Below, piece by piece: positions 7,690 to 16,691 of a DNA stretch of 64,000 nucleotides; within the stretch, counting starts at the first letter, position 1; each line of letters begins with the position of its first letter. This stretch comes from Sinorhizobium meliloti 4H41. Its GTDB lineage: Bacteria; Pseudomonadota; Alphaproteobacteria; Rhizobiales; Rhizobiaceae. Under the pieces are notes generated by a model, which was not told the DNA's origin, ran no database searches, and worked only from the letters and a program-made list of their open reading frames with translations. The DNA lies in the NCBI RefSeq assembly GCF_000375585.1, contig NZ_AQWP01000008.1, forward strand, positions 62,001 to 126,000, written 5' to 3'. Position numbers and translations under genes: made by a program.

Positions 7690-9144
7690 ATGGAGTCCTT
7701 TGTAGGCCTTCTTCAACGTCAGCAGCAATCGCTCGTGATGACGCCCCAACTCATCGCGTCGATACGCTTGCTGCAACTGGCGCATTGCGAACTGCATCAG
7801 TTCGTCGAGCAGGAAATAGAAAAGAACCCATTCCTGGAATTGGCGTCGAACGATAGCGCGACCTCTGCCGATCCATCGTCGTTCCCAGGGAAAGATCCAA
7901 GCATCTGCGCGCGCGCAAACAACGCAGATGGGCCGAGGTCCGAGAACTCGGAATTGCTCGGGCAATGGAAGTCGATCCGCGACACACCCAACAGCGCCTC
8001 CGGGGAAAGGCCTGACCCGGCGGAGTATGCCGCCTCAGCGGAAACATTGCAGGACCATGTCGCTCGTCAGGTCGCCCTTACTGCATTCACGCCACAGGAG
8101 CGGCTGATCGCTGGCGAGCTTGCCAGACATCTGGAAGACACTGGGTATATTCATGCAGACCTTTTGGAGCTTGCCCGGAGGCTGAGTGTCCAAGAGGCTG
8201 ATGTAGAACGGGTTCTCGGAACCTTGCAGCTCCTTGATCCACCGGGAATATTCGCTCGAACTCTCAGCGAATGCCTTGAGATACAGTTGCGCCAACGAGA
8301 TCGCTTCGACCCGGCCATGGCAGCGTTGATCGCCAATCTTGAGATGCTGGCACAACGCGACTTTCAGGCTTTGACGCGGCTTTGCGGGGTTGACGAAGAC
8401 GACCTCCTCGACATGTTGCATGAAGTCCGCATGCTCGATCCCAAGCCTGGAAACCGATACCAATCCGGAGGTCCGGACTATATCATACCCGACGTGTGGG
8501 TTCTGCCCTCGCCAGGAGGCGGATGGCAAATCGAGCTTAATCCCGACACTCTGCCAAAAGTGCTGATCAACCAAACCTATTTTGCCGAAGTCTCTCGCCT
8601 GACCGCAAACAATTCAGCAGATCAGGCATTCCTCAACGAATGCTTAGAAAACGCGAGCTGGCTGGCTCGCAGCCTCGATCAGCGCGCCAAAACGATCCTC
8701 AAGGTAGCAACTGAAATCGTCCGCCAGCAGGATGTGTTTCTGGAACATGGCATCGCCCATCTTCGGCCGCTCAACCTTAAGACCGTCGCTGAGGCGATCG
8801 ACATGCACGAGTCGACTGTAAGTCGGGTGACATCGAACAAGTACATGCTCACTCCGCGCGGCGTCTTCGAGCTAAAGTATTTTTTCACAGTCGCGATCGC
8901 CTCCACTCAAGGCGGGGATGCGCATTCCGCTGAAGCTGTCCGCCATCGCATCAAGGCGATCATCGCCCAAGAACCGGCCGATGAAGTGCTTTCCGACGAT
9001 GAAATCGTCGCCCGACTAAAGGAAACAGGCATCAGCATTGCGCGCCGCACCGTCACAAAGTATCGGGAGGCAATGAACATACCCTCCTCCGTGCAACGCC
9101 GCCGCGAAAATCGTGTACGGCTTCAATGGCGATCAAAGGCCTGA
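7690..9144 (+). CDS. rpoN2: RNA polymerase sigma-54 factor RpoN2
   Basis: 484 residues from the ATG at 7690, which gives the usual sigma-54 N-terminus (glutamine-rich activator-interacting region with LVMTPQLIASIRLLQ). A core-binding middle part and an HTH region (ESTVSRVTSNKYM near 375-390) follow. The RpoN box is ARRTVTKYREAMNIP near residues 455-470. An in-frame GTG at 7660 is possible but lacks family similarity. Rhizobia often carry a second, symbiotic rpoN next to prxS. It would direct transcription from the -24/-12 promoters in this window. The gene is convergent with nifQ. Confidence 0.95.
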   Translation: MESFVGLLQRQQQSLVMTPQLIASIRLLQLAHCELHQFVEQEIEKNPFLELASNDSATSADPSSFPGKDPSICARANNADGPRSENSELLGQWKSIRDTPNSASGERPDPAEYAASAETLQDHVARQVALTAFTPQERLIAGELARHLEDTGYIHADLLELARRLSVQEADVERVLGTLQLLDPPGIFARTLSECLEIQLRQRDRFDPAMAALIANLEMLAQRDFQALTRLCGVDEDDLLDMLHEVRMLDPKPGNRYQSGGPDYIIPDVWVLPSPGGGWQIELNPDTLPKVLINQTYFAEVSRLTANNSADQAFLNECLENASWLARSLDQRAKTILKVATEIVRQQDVFLEHGIAHLRPLNLKTVAEAIDMHESTVSRVTSNKYMLTPRGVFELKYFFTVAIASTQGGDAHSAEAVRHRIKAIIAQEPADEVLSDDEIVARLKETGISIARRTVTKYREAMNIPSSVQRRRENRVRLQWRSKA

Positions 9145-9196
9145 CGCATTTATTTCCGCTGACCAGAGATCCCGAGCGCGACTCCGGGGAGGCTGC

Positions 9197-10051
9197 TTAG
9201 CCTTCCTCCGGTCCGAAGCAGCTCTTGAACTCGTTGCACTCCCGGCAACTCGGCGCGGTACAGAGTGAAAAGCCTTCAGCCTCGCAGAGCTTGTGGTAGA
9301 GATACTTCTTCCATTTCATGTTGTTTGTGTTGCCCTGCGCCAGTGTAGGGAAATGCGTTGCGAGCAAACGGCTGAGCTCGGAGCGGTCGACGAGGCCGAG
9401 CTCCTGCCACAGATGGCCATCGCGCAACGCACGCCGAGCGACAATCTTGGCGAAGCAGGCGCTCGTGGGGTCGCCCGGGCGGGCATGCGTCAGCAACAGG
9501 CGACGCAGAAGTTCTTCTTCCATACCCGGCCCGGGATCGCTCACCTCTTCCAAGGAGAAGCCGTGGATGAGGCTTGTGGGGAAACTGCGGGTCAGGATGT
9601 CCAGCAACTCTCCACCTGAGAGGCCGGTTGCCTCGGTCGCCGTCGCCTCACCGGCCTCGATCTCCTCGAGCGCTCGCGAAAGAACACAGGCAAGCACATG
9701 TTCGTCGAAATCCATCTCGAGGTCCATACGCGGCCATCCGCCACCGTCGGGCGATTGTGAGTGTTGCTGCCGACTGGACCGGTAGGATATTCGCACTCCA
9801 CGGGTGACGCCCATCCCCGAAAAAATGCGCATCTGACGCGGATCTGACATGCCGCTTGTCCTTCCGTTCCCATCGATGGACGTCATATCGGTCGGCACTC
9901 GCCGGCCTTGTGACAAGGGATCTTCAAAAGTCATGCCAGCTGCGGAGCACAGCTGTCGAAGCTGATTTTCTGGGCTTCGTTCAATAACTTCAATGAGACT
10001 ACAGCAGGAAGTGATTGAGCTACTTGTCTCGCAATCGACAAAACCCGACAT
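9197..10051 (-). CDS. nifQ: Molybdenum-cofactor supply protein NifQ
   Basis: 284 residues with the defining C-terminal cysteine cluster C-x4-C-x2-C-x5-C (CTAPSCRECNEFKSC). NifQ is thought to hold a Mo-Fe-S cluster that gives molybdenum to FeMo-cofactor assembly on NifEN. The start at 10051 was chosen for its ribosome site (AAGGAG, 5 bases away); the frame is open further upstream to 10168. I could not find a convincing -24/-12 element for it. It is divergent from the proteasome-like gene, and its first codons overlap a NifA-type site at 10025-10040. Confidence 0.9.
   Translation of the reverse strand: MSGFVDCETSSSITSCCSLIEVIERSPENQLRQLCSAAGMTFEDPLSQGRRVPTDMTSIDGNGRTSGMSDPRQMRIFSGMGVTRGVRISYRSSRQQHSQSPDGGGWPRMDLEMDFDEHVLACVLSRALEEIEAGEATATEATGLSGGELLDILTRSFPTSLIHGFSLEEVSDPGPGMEEELLRRLLLTHARPGDPTSACFAKIVARRALRDGHLWQELGLVDRSELSRLLATHFPTLAQGNTNNMKWKKYLYHKLCEAEGFSLCTAPSCRECNEFKSCFGPEEG
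10025..10040. promoter_or_regulatory. NifA-type upstream activator site inside the 5' end of nifQ
   Basis: TGTCTCGCAATCGACA fits TGT-N10-ACA exactly and lies 162 bases before the -24 element of the proteasome-like gene. It overlaps codons 4-9 of nifQ. Confidence 0.6.
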
Positions 10052-10201
10052 CGCCGCTCCTTTTGCACTGTGTACAGCTGTCATCGCCTCTAGGCGCGAG
10101 CACCTCCAGCGCTGCCAGTGTGGCGATCGTCCCATACCGAATGACGGTCGAAGAAAACCGTCGAACAATCTGCCACCGATTGCGCAAGCCTGGGCGCTGC
10201 T

Positions 10202-10216
10202 TGGTACAATCCTTGC
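10202..10216 (+). promoter_or_regulatory. Sigma-54 promoter of the proteasome-like gene
   Basis: TGGTACAATCCTTGC keeps GG and GC with ten bases between; only one base of the -24 core (C to T) differs from consensus. The gene start is about 100 bases downstream. Confidence 0.7.
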
Positions 10217-10316
10217 ACATGATCCCCGAGGCAGGCGCTAGGGCTCGGTCGAGCTGCTTGCCGCAACAGTTCTACAGTAGCCCGGGCACAGACCACATGA
10301 GGAGGAGCAGCAGCAG

Positions 10317-10862
10317 ATGACATGCATTGTCGGTCTTATTGATAATGGGTCAGTTCACATCGGCGGCGACAGCGCTGGTTCGGACGGCCGATCGCTTACT
10401 ATCCGGGCCGATCGCAAGGTCTTCCGCAAGCAAGACTTCATCTTCGGATTTACGAGCTCCTTTAGGTTGGGCCAGCTGTTGGCACACTCCTTCGATCCGC
10501 CGGAAAGGCATGCCAAAACAGATGTCTACGCGTTTATGGTAACCGAGTTTGTGAACGCGCTTCGCCGATGCCTTCAAGATGGCGGCTTCGCACAGAAGCG
10601 CAACGAAGCTGAGAGCGGTGGCACCTTCCTCGTCGGCTATCAGGGACGGCTCTTCAAAATCTGCACGGACTATCAGGTCGGCGAGGCAGCCGATGGCTAC
10701 GACGCCTGTGGATGCGGCGAACAAATCGCACTGGGCGCGCTTTTCGCATCGGCCCACTCTCCGCCTCAGGAAAGGTTGGCGATAGCGCTCAACGCGGCCG
10801 AGCGCTTTTCTACCGGCGTACGCGGCCCGTTTCACTTCGAGACGCTCGAAGCCGTTGAGTGA
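10317..10862 (+). CDS. Proteasome-like Ntn-hydrolase (HslV/beta-subunit fold)
   Basis: 181 residues beginning MTCIVGL. In proteasome-type hydrolases, removal of Met exposes Thr as the nucleophile, and the following short strand plus IGGDSAGSDG and a lysine near 33 (ADRKVF) match the fold. The C-terminal region contains an unusual Cys pair (DACGCGEQIALGAL) where HslV has GSGG. No HslU-type ATPase lies nearby. The gene has its own sigma-54 promoter and a NifA-type site, so it is probably expressed during nitrogen fixation. Its substrate and whether it forms a ring are unknown. Confidence 0.75.
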   Translation: MTCIVGLIDNGSVHIGGDSAGSDGRSLTIRADRKVFRKQDFIFGFTSSFRLGQLLAHSFDPPERHAKTDVYAFMVTEFVNALRRCLQDGGFAQKRNEAESGGTFLVGYQGRLFKICTDYQVGEAADGYDACGCGEQIALGALFASAHSPPQERLAIALNAAERFSTGVRGPFHFETLEAVE

Positions 10863-11347
10863 AGAGGTCCATCCTCACGCCCGCCGTGCGGCACACCGGG
10901 TCTCTGCTAGCCTTCTAGCAGTGCCTGTCGCACCTGACGGGCCTTCGCCCCCATCTCTGCAGCCAGACCGCCGGGGGCGCAAGCCCCGACGGCAAGGCGT
11001 TCTTCCGCCCTAACCCTCAACCAGGTGAGGAAATTGCGTTCGCTCCAAGGCCGGAAACAGGTCATACAGTGCGAACACAGGTGCACGCAGCGCAGCTTTT
11101 CAGCCGATCTCGCCGGATTACGCTCATGATCTTGCGCAGGGTGTTGCGACGTCAGCCGGTAGCAACTTCAGGCGCGAGAAAGTGCATCTCGTGACGTCCG
11201 GCACAATCTGCGGCAACCCGTCGAGGATGACTTGACGGCGCGGCGCAGGGTGCGCCGAGGCACAGTCCAGCAGTTCAGGCAAACCCCAAAACCGTACTTT
11301 GTTGCAAAGTCTTGGCCGGCGACCGGTTTGTGTCCCATGTGCGACGA
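10863..11347. other. Intergenic region without a recognisable gene
   Basis: About 485 bases. I see a GC-rich hairpin with a GCAA loop near 10970-10993, not followed by a T run, and no convincing reading frame. The regulatory sites for iscN follow it. Confidence 0.5.
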
Positions 11348-11363
11348 TGTCGGACATCGGACA
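11348..11363. promoter_or_regulatory. NifA-type activator site upstream of iscN
   Basis: TGTCGGACATCGGACA fits TGT-N10-ACA exactly. It ends 43 bases before the -24 element at 11406. A weaker half-match lies just upstream. Confidence 0.7.
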
Positions 11364-11405
11364 CAAATGTCAGAGGCGTTACGTTGTTTGCAAACGGTTT
11401 TTCGT

Positions 11406-11420
11406 TGGCACGGCAGATGC
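11406..11420 (+). promoter_or_regulatory. Sigma-54 promoter of iscN-nifUSVW
   Basis: TGGCACGGCAGATGC has a perfect -24 element (TGGCACG) and a -12 element with ATGC for TTGC. GG and GC are ten bases apart. The iscN start is 43 bases downstream. Confidence 0.8.
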
Positions 11421-11462
11421 GTGATTGCCCGCCGAACGCATCCGTCGAAGGGAACCCAACGC

Positions 11463-11783
11463 ATGATCACGCTCACCGAGAATGCCGTCGCCGTCATGAA
11501 AGCTGCTCTTTCGCGAGCCGCCGAGCCGGCGGAAGGTTTTCGCATTATGATCCAGGCGGGCGGATGCGCAGGCTTCAAATACCTGATGGGGCTGGAAAGC
11601 TCGCCGCGCGAGGACGACGCCGTGATTGAGGCCGACGGAGTAAAGGTGTTCGTAGACGTCGCATCGCAATTGCAAGTCGCTGGCATGACCGTCGACTTCG
11701 TCACGGGGGGCGAATCCTCCGGATTTGTTTTCGACAATCCAAACGCGCAGGAGACCTGCGCCTGCGGAAAGTCCTTTGGCTGA
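11463..11783 (+). CDS. iscN: HesB/IscA-type Fe-S assembly protein of the nif cluster
   Basis: 106 residues with the three conserved cysteines of A-type carriers (one in AGGCAGF, two in the C-terminal CACG). It passes iron or Fe-S clusters to target proteins. In rhizobia the copy next to nifS is called iscN and is needed for full fixation in R. etli. The start is the ATG at 11463; the longer open frame upstream crosses the promoter and is not coding. Next is a broken nifU, so this protein may be the main cluster carrier of the nif set (inferred). Confidence 0.9.
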   Translation: MITLTENAVAVMKAALSRAAEPAEGFRIMIQAGGCAGFKYLMGLESSPREDDAVIEADGVKVFVDVASQLQVAGMTVDFVTGGESSGFVFDNPNAQETCACGKSFG

Positions 11784-11806
11784 TCACCAGACAAGTGAGA
11801 AGAGCC

Positions 11807-12570
11807 ATGGGAAACAATCGCAAACTGGTCGAAGGATATTTCTTCAACGCAGTGAAGGCCGGCGTTCTTGAGTTCACTAAGGTCGGCGCCATCTCCTGCG
11901 GCGATAGGCTTGACCTGATGATGACAAGAGTCGATCCCGGTGCGGAAGCGATCACTGCCGCGAAATCCCAATTGTTGCGCTGCAGCTCTGCGATCGCCGT
12001 CCTGTCGGAATTTGCCGACCGCATCGTCGGGACGATTGCCGACGAAGCGTGCCGCCTGACCCATCGGGAGACGGCAGGGTTTATTGACAGGATGCTGCAA
12101 GAGAGGATGCACCGTCCCGCAATGCGAATTGATGCGAAGGCCAAAATACTCGGTATGGGCCGCATCTGGCCTCGCGAGCGAGGCGCCCCAGTGTGCAAAA
12201 GCTTCAGTGTTGATGAAGGGGTGATCATCAGGACATCCGCCCCAACTGTCTCACCACCAGCCGGCAAGTCACTCACGACACGAAGTCTCGTGGCAGCGGA
12301 GTCACGTCTCCCAAAGCATTGGAGGAAATGCTTGTCGGGGGCCGTGCAGCAATGTTCACCGAAGCCCTCACTGCGTGAGAGAAGACGTGTGCGCAAAACA
12401 AAGACGCCCGTCGATGCAAATCCAACATATCGCATCACTGTCAAGGGCATGCGTTCACCTGAGACTTGCCGGGACCGCGACACTCGTAATGTCAGCGGTG
12501 TTCAGACTCCCTCAGCTCACCGCGAGCCTCAGTCGCGTGTCTGGTCGCCTCAGTCACCATTAATCGCACG
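11807..12570 (+). pseudogene. nifU: Degenerate nifU (Fe-S scaffold)
   Basis: From the ATG at 11807 the frame follows NifU closely: SCGD and LRCSSA hold two of the three scaffold cysteines, but the third motif reads MHRP instead of MHC. The [2Fe-2S] domain is still visible (CKSFSVDEGVIIRT), with its second cysteine changed. The rest of that domain (VTHDTKSRG, then ALEEML) continues in another frame from about 12268. A Nfu-like tail can be followed to about 12560, also without its CxxC. The long open frame to 12637 is therefore not a working NifU. It lies between iscN and nifS, where nifU belongs. Confidence 0.75.
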
Positions 12571-12633
12571 CGCAACCAATGGGGTCGAGCACACAAATGT
12601 TCACGTTGCTCCCCGCTGGCCGAGAATGCGTCC

Positions 12634-13824
12634 ATGAGATCCATCTATCTCGACAACAACGCAACGACACGTGTCGATCCTGAAGTGGTTGAAGAAATGC
12701 TGCCATTCTTCACGGATCAATTTGGAAATCCTTCTTCAACGCACGCGTTTGGCTCCTCCGCCGGCGTGGCTGTGAGAAAAGCGCGCCGGCAGTTGCAAGC
12801 GCTGATCGGCGCAGAGTTCGATTCCGAGATCGTGTTCACCTCAGGCGGGACGGAAAGCGACAATGCAGCTATCCTTTCGGCGCTTGAGGTGATGCCTGAG
12901 CGCAAGGAGATCGTGACTTCCGCTGTCGAGCATCCGGCCGTGCTCACGCTCTGCGCGGATCTTGAGAAGACACGCCGCGTCAAGGTACATAGGATCCCAG
13001 TTGATCGCCTTGGCAGGCTTGACCTCGACGCGTACAAGGCTGCGCTCAGCCCGCGCGTGGCAATCGTCTCGATCATGTGGGCGAATAACGAAACGGGTAC
13101 GATCTTTCCCGCAATCGAACTCGCAAATCTAGCAAAGGGGGTCGGCGCCCTTTTTCATACCGACGCAGTCCAGGCCGTCGGCAAGGTTCCAATCGACCTC
13201 AAGTCAACTGCAATCGACATGCTTTCGCTCTCAGGCCATAAACTGCACGGTCCGAAAGGGAGCGGCGCACTTTACATAAGGCGTGGCGTACCCTTCCGCT
13301 CGCTGATCAAGGGAGGGCACCAGGAAAGGGGCAGGCGTGCGGGTACAGAGAATACGCCTGGCATAGTCGGGTTAGGCAAAGCAGCCGAACTCGCCTTGAA
13401 ATTCATGGACGATGAGAGCACACGGGTAAAATCGCTGCGAGATCGCTTGGAGAAAGGTGTTCTCCAGCGTGTTCCATACGCCGTCGTCACCGGCGACCCG
13501 CTGGAGCGCTTGCCGAATACTGCGAGCATCTCCTTCCACCAGGTCGAAGCCGATGGCATGCTGTTTCTCCTCAGTCGCTACGGGATTTCCTGTTCCTCCG
13601 GCTCCGCTTGCAGCTCCGGCTCGCCGGAACCGAACCATGTCTTGAAGGCAATGAACTACCCTGATAGCGCGGCACAGGGGACAATCCGCTTCTCCTTCTC
13701 ACGCCACAACAACGAGGAGGATGTGGACCGGGTGCTCGAGGTGATCCCCGGGATAGTCGAGAAGTTGCGCGACATGCCCCGGCATGGATCGACTCCGGAA
13801 AACCGACGATCCGATCTTCGCTGA
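12634..13824 (+). CDS. nifS: Cysteine desulfurase NifS
   Basis: 396 residues, full length. PLP is bound by Lys in SLSGHKLHGPKG near residue 200, and the catalytic Cys is in the loop SCSSGSACSSGS near residue 320. It removes sulfur from cysteine for building nitrogenase Fe-S clusters. The N-terminus IYLDNNATTRVDPEV is typical. Its usual partner NifU is broken here, so the sulfur acceptor may be IscN or a chromosomal scaffold. It is followed by nifV after 22 bases. Confidence 0.95.
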   Translation: MRSIYLDNNATTRVDPEVVEEMLPFFTDQFGNPSSTHAFGSSAGVAVRKARRQLQALIGAEFDSEIVFTSGGTESDNAAILSALEVMPERKEIVTSAVEHPAVLTLCADLEKTRRVKVHRIPVDRLGRLDLDAYKAALSPRVAIVSIMWANNETGTIFPAIELANLAKGVGALFHTDAVQAVGKVPIDLKSTAIDMLSLSGHKLHGPKGSGALYIRRGVPFRSLIKGGHQERGRRAGTENTPGIVGLGKAAELALKFMDDESTRVKSLRDRLEKGVLQRVPYAVVTGDPLERLPNTASISFHQVEADGMLFLLSRYGISCSSGSACSSGSPEPNHVLKAMNYPDSAAQGTIRFSFSRHNNEEDVDRVLEVIPGIVEKLRDMPRHGSTPENRRSDLR

Positions 13825-13846
13825 GGGAAAGAGGCGGCCACGGTTC

Positions 13847-14998
13847 ATGAAACGGCAGATCTTTCTCAACGATACGACCATGCGCGACGGTGAGCGGGCG
13901 CCTGGCGTCGCCTTCACCACGGCAGAAAAGTTGGGACTGGCCGAGTCGCTCGCTGCAGCCGGCGTCTGGGAGATCGAGATCGGCAGCCCAAGCATCAGCC
14001 CCGACGAGATCGAAACGATTCGCGCGGTGGTCGCATTGGGTCTCCCCGTCCGGCTCGTGGCCTGGTGCCGGATGACGTCAGAGGATCTCGACGCAGCAAT
14101 TGAATGCGGGGTGCCCGCCGTCAATCTGTCCCTGCCCGCATCGGACATCCAACTGAGCGGCAAGCACGGCCTTGATCGGGCAGGAGCGCTTGAAATCGTC
14201 GAGAGGATGGTCGGGCGCGCAGCCGACCGAGGCCTCTTCGTGGCAGTGGAATGCGAGGATGCATCGCGCGCCGATCGAGCTCATCTCGCCCATGTAATCG
14301 AAACGGCTGGGCGCGCGGGCGCAAGCCGCGTCAGGCTGACCGACACGGTCGGAGTTCTCGGCCCCTTTTCGACGTTCGATCTTGTCTCCGAGTTGGCGTC
14401 ACAGTTCCTGATGGATCTGGAATTTCATGGCCGCAACGACTTCGGCCTTGCTGCCGCCAACACACTGGCGGCGATCCGCGCGGGGGCGCGTCATGCCTGC
14501 GTCACCGTCGGCGGTGTGGGCGAGCGCGCAGGCAATGCCGCGCTCGAAGAGGTCGCTGCTGCACTGGCTGTGCTCGACGGCGAAAATACCGGCATTGCTC
14601 TCAAAGCGTTACCCGAGCTCGCCGCCCACGTGGCGCGCGTCATCGGTCGTCGGATACCAGCGATCAAGCCGGTGGTCGGCTCAGATATCTTCACTCATGA
14701 AACCGGCCTGGATGTTGCAGAGCTGTTCAAGGAGCCCTGCCCTTACCAGGGGCTCGATCCGGCTCTCGTTGGCCGCCGCCACCAGATTGTCATCGGCAAG
14801 CATTCCGACGCCACTGCCATTGCACATGTGCTGAAAGGAAAAGGGCGCGAACTTGACCCGGACCTGACAGCCGCGATCCTCTCCCGCGTCCGCTCCCAGG
14901 CGTCGAAGACCAAATCGACCATCACTGAAACCCAACTTTTCAAGCTTTACGACGAACTGTGTCGGGCAGCGTCAGAGCGATACCTTGGAAGCGAGTGA
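13847..14998 (+). CDS. nifV: Homocitrate synthase NifV
   Basis: 383 residues. The DRE-TIM metallolyase motif TMRDGERAPG lies near residue 10, HGRNDFGLAAANT (metal ligands) near 195, and GERAGNAALEEVA near 225. It joins acetyl-CoA to 2-oxoglutarate to give homocitrate, the organic ligand of FeMo-cofactor. The start is the ATG at 13847; the open frame upstream overlaps nifS. Many rhizobia lack nifV and take homocitrate from the plant, so its presence suggests some independence of host supply. Confidence 0.93.
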   Translation: MKRQIFLNDTTMRDGERAPGVAFTTAEKLGLAESLAAAGVWEIEIGSPSISPDEIETIRAVVALGLPVRLVAWCRMTSEDLDAAIECGVPAVNLSLPASDIQLSGKHGLDRAGALEIVERMVGRAADRGLFVAVECEDASRADRAHLAHVIETAGRAGASRVRLTDTVGVLGPFSTFDLVSELASQFLMDLEFHGRNDFGLAAANTLAAIRAGARHACVTVGGVGERAGNAALEEVAAALAVLDGENTGIALKALPELAAHVARVIGRRIPAIKPVVGSDIFTHETGLDVAELFKEPCPYQGLDPALVGRRHQIVIGKHSDATAIAHVLKGKGRELDPDLTAAILSRVRSQASKTKSTITETQLFKLYDELCRAASERYLGSE

Positions 14999-15250
14999 GC
15001 CGGGCGATGTCATTTCACTCCACCAGTTTCGTCGATATGGCAGCCGGTGCGTGGTGAAAAAGGCGTTCCGTGGTCTCCAATGAGCATGAGCCGCAGAGTT
15101 CCACCCAGTCGCGCTCCCGGCGCGCTTACCGGTTCCAGCGCCGCCCGTATGTTTCGTGTGGCAAACCTCGCCGATCGTTCGCTGGCGCTCGGACTTACGT
15201 CAGCCCAGCAGCACTCGAAACCACCTTTTTGTCGACCCCGGGAGAATGCA

Positions 15251-15634
15251 ATGTGCAAGTGCGCTAATAGGACTGACCATATTGATACCAATGACATCCT
15301 CGCGCGGCTGAAGGGCCTGTCGGCTGCAGAGGAGTTCTTTGCGGTGCTTGGCGTCTCATATGACCCGAAAGTGCTCGACGTCTCGCGACTCCACATCATG
15401 AAGCGTATGGGCCAATACCTCGCCGAAGAGGACTTCTCCGGCCTGCCCGATCAGGTGATTGCGGCCCGGGCCCACGCCATGCTCGAACGGGCCTACGAGG
15501 ATTTCGCGACTTCATCCCCCCTTAAGCACCGGGTCTTCAAGGTGCTCAAGGATCATGATCCGGACAATCCCACCACACCGGTCCGCGCCTTTGTCCCGTT
15601 AGACTTAGTCCTGAAACCGTTTGGGAGGGAATGA
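15251..15634 (+). CDS. nifW: Nitrogenase-stabilising protein NifW
   Basis: 127 residues. The core (LKGLSAAEEFFAVLGVSYDPKVLDVSRLHIMKRMGQYL, residues about 15-52) is typical of NifW, a protein that helps keep the MoFe protein intact in oxygen. The start at 15251 follows GGGAG by six bases; upstream codons in the same frame are probably not translated. It lies 250 bases after nifV, and I found no clear separate sigma-54 promoter in the gap. Confidence 0.9.
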   Translation: MCKCANRTDHIDTNDILARLKGLSAAEEFFAVLGVSYDPKVLDVSRLHIMKRMGQYLAEEDFSGLPDQVIAARAHAMLERAYEDFATSSPLKHRVFKVLKDHDPDNPTTPVRAFVPLDLVLKPFGRE

Positions 15635-15659
15635 GCCCGTCGCAGTTGCGACAAGATGC

Positions 15660-15716
15660 TGTCCAGAATCCGACAAATCAGTCACGGCGCAAACACCTCT
15701 TGTCCGGAAATCTACA
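15660..15716. promoter_or_regulatory. Two NifA-type activator sites upstream of fixA
   Basis: TGTCCAGAATCCGACA (15660-15675) and TGTCCGGAAATCTACA (15701-15716) both fit TGT-N10-ACA. They lie 76 and 35 bases before the -24 element. Confidence 0.8.
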
Positions 15717-15750
15717 TTCCTTTCAAACGTATAGGAGAGTGCGGAGCGTC

Positions 15751-15765
15751 TGGCACAAATGATGC
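15751..15765 (+). promoter_or_regulatory. Sigma-54 promoter of fixABCX
   Basis: TGGCACAAATGATGC has GG and GC ten bases apart. The fixA start is 58 bases downstream. Confidence 0.8.
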
Positions 15766-15822
15766 TATCAAGCAGATGAGTTCCATGCGCGCCATACAAA
15801 TTGGAGGGAGTAAGACACCGCT

Positions 15823-16674
15823 ATGCACATCGTAATCTGTATCAAGCAGGTGCCGGACTCCGCACAGATACGAGTCCATCCGGTGACGAACACGATCATG
15901 CGTCAGGGGGTGCCAACCATCATCAACCCCTATGACCTGTTCGCCCTGGAAGAAGCCCTCAGATTGCGCGACTGCCATGGCGGCGAGGTCACTGTGCTTA
16001 CCATGGGGCCGCCCATGGCAGAGGACGCATTGCGCAAGGCGCTCACTTACGGCGCCGACCGCGCCGTCCTTTTGACCGACCGGCATTTTGCCGGCTCCGA
16101 CACCCTGGCGACCTCATTCGCTCTTTCTCAGGCCATTGCTAAGATCGGAGAGACCTTCGGTATGCCTGACATCGTCTTCACGGGCAAGCAGACGATCGAC
16201 GGCGACACCGCCCAGGTCGGGCCCGGCATCGCCAAGCGCCTCGACCTTTTGCAGCTCACTTACGTCGCGAAGATCGTCTCGATCGATCTCGATGCGGGCG
16301 CGATCACAGTGGAGCGCCGCTCGGAAGGAGGCACGCAGACGCTGATGAGCAAGCTCCCGTGCCTCATCACCATGCTGGAAGGCACCAACGAGATCCGCCG
16401 CGGCTCGCTCGACGACGCGCTCCGCGCCGCGCGCAGCCAGATCGTGAAGTGGAACGCGGCCGACGCCGGCATTGAGGACCTCACCAAATGCGGCCTGCGC
16501 GGTTCTCCAACCGTCGTCAAGCGCGTTTTTGCCCCTACTGCGCGGGACGAAAAGGCAGAGCAGATCGATACCACCGAAAAGACGCCCCGCGATCTTGCTG
16601 AAGAGTTGATCGCCGGGATCTTCTCGCGCCAGCCGGCGCTGGAAGACGAACTCGCCTTCGACGGCGACGATTGA
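15823..16674 (+). CDS. fixA: Electron-transfer flavoprotein beta-type subunit FixA
   Basis: 283 residues, ETF-beta-like, with the N-terminus [18 protein letters not shown] and the AMP/FAD-region signature [23 protein letters not shown] near residues 120-145. FixABCX couples NADH oxidation to reduction of quinone and ferredoxin or flavodoxin by electron bifurcation, supplying nitrogenase. The ribosome site GGAGGG precedes the ATG. First gene of the fixABCX operon behind a sigma-54 promoter and two NifA-type sites. Confidence 0.95.
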   Translation: MHIVICIKQVPDSAQIRVHPVTNTIMRQGVPTIINPYDLFALEEALRLRDCHGGEVTVLTMGPPMAEDALRKALTYGADRAVLLTDRHFAGSDTLATSFALSQAIAKIGETFGMPDIVFTGKQTIDGDTAQVGPGIAKRLDLLQLTYVAKIVSIDLDAGAITVERRSEGGTQTLMSKLPCLITMLEGTNEIRRGSLDDALRAARSQIVKWNAADAGIEDLTKCGLRGSPTVVKRVFAPTARDEKAEQIDTTEKTPRDLAEELIAGIFSRQPALEDELAFDGDD

Positions 16675-16691
16675 AGGCAGGAGAGCCGATT

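Noticed and set aside
10970-10993. GC hairpin as a terminator
   Set aside because: There is no T run, and it lies 100 bases after the gene; left as a note.
11795-12637. A continuous 280-codon frame as an intact gene
   Set aside because: Only its first 160 codons resemble NifU; later NifU text is in another frame and key cysteines are lost.
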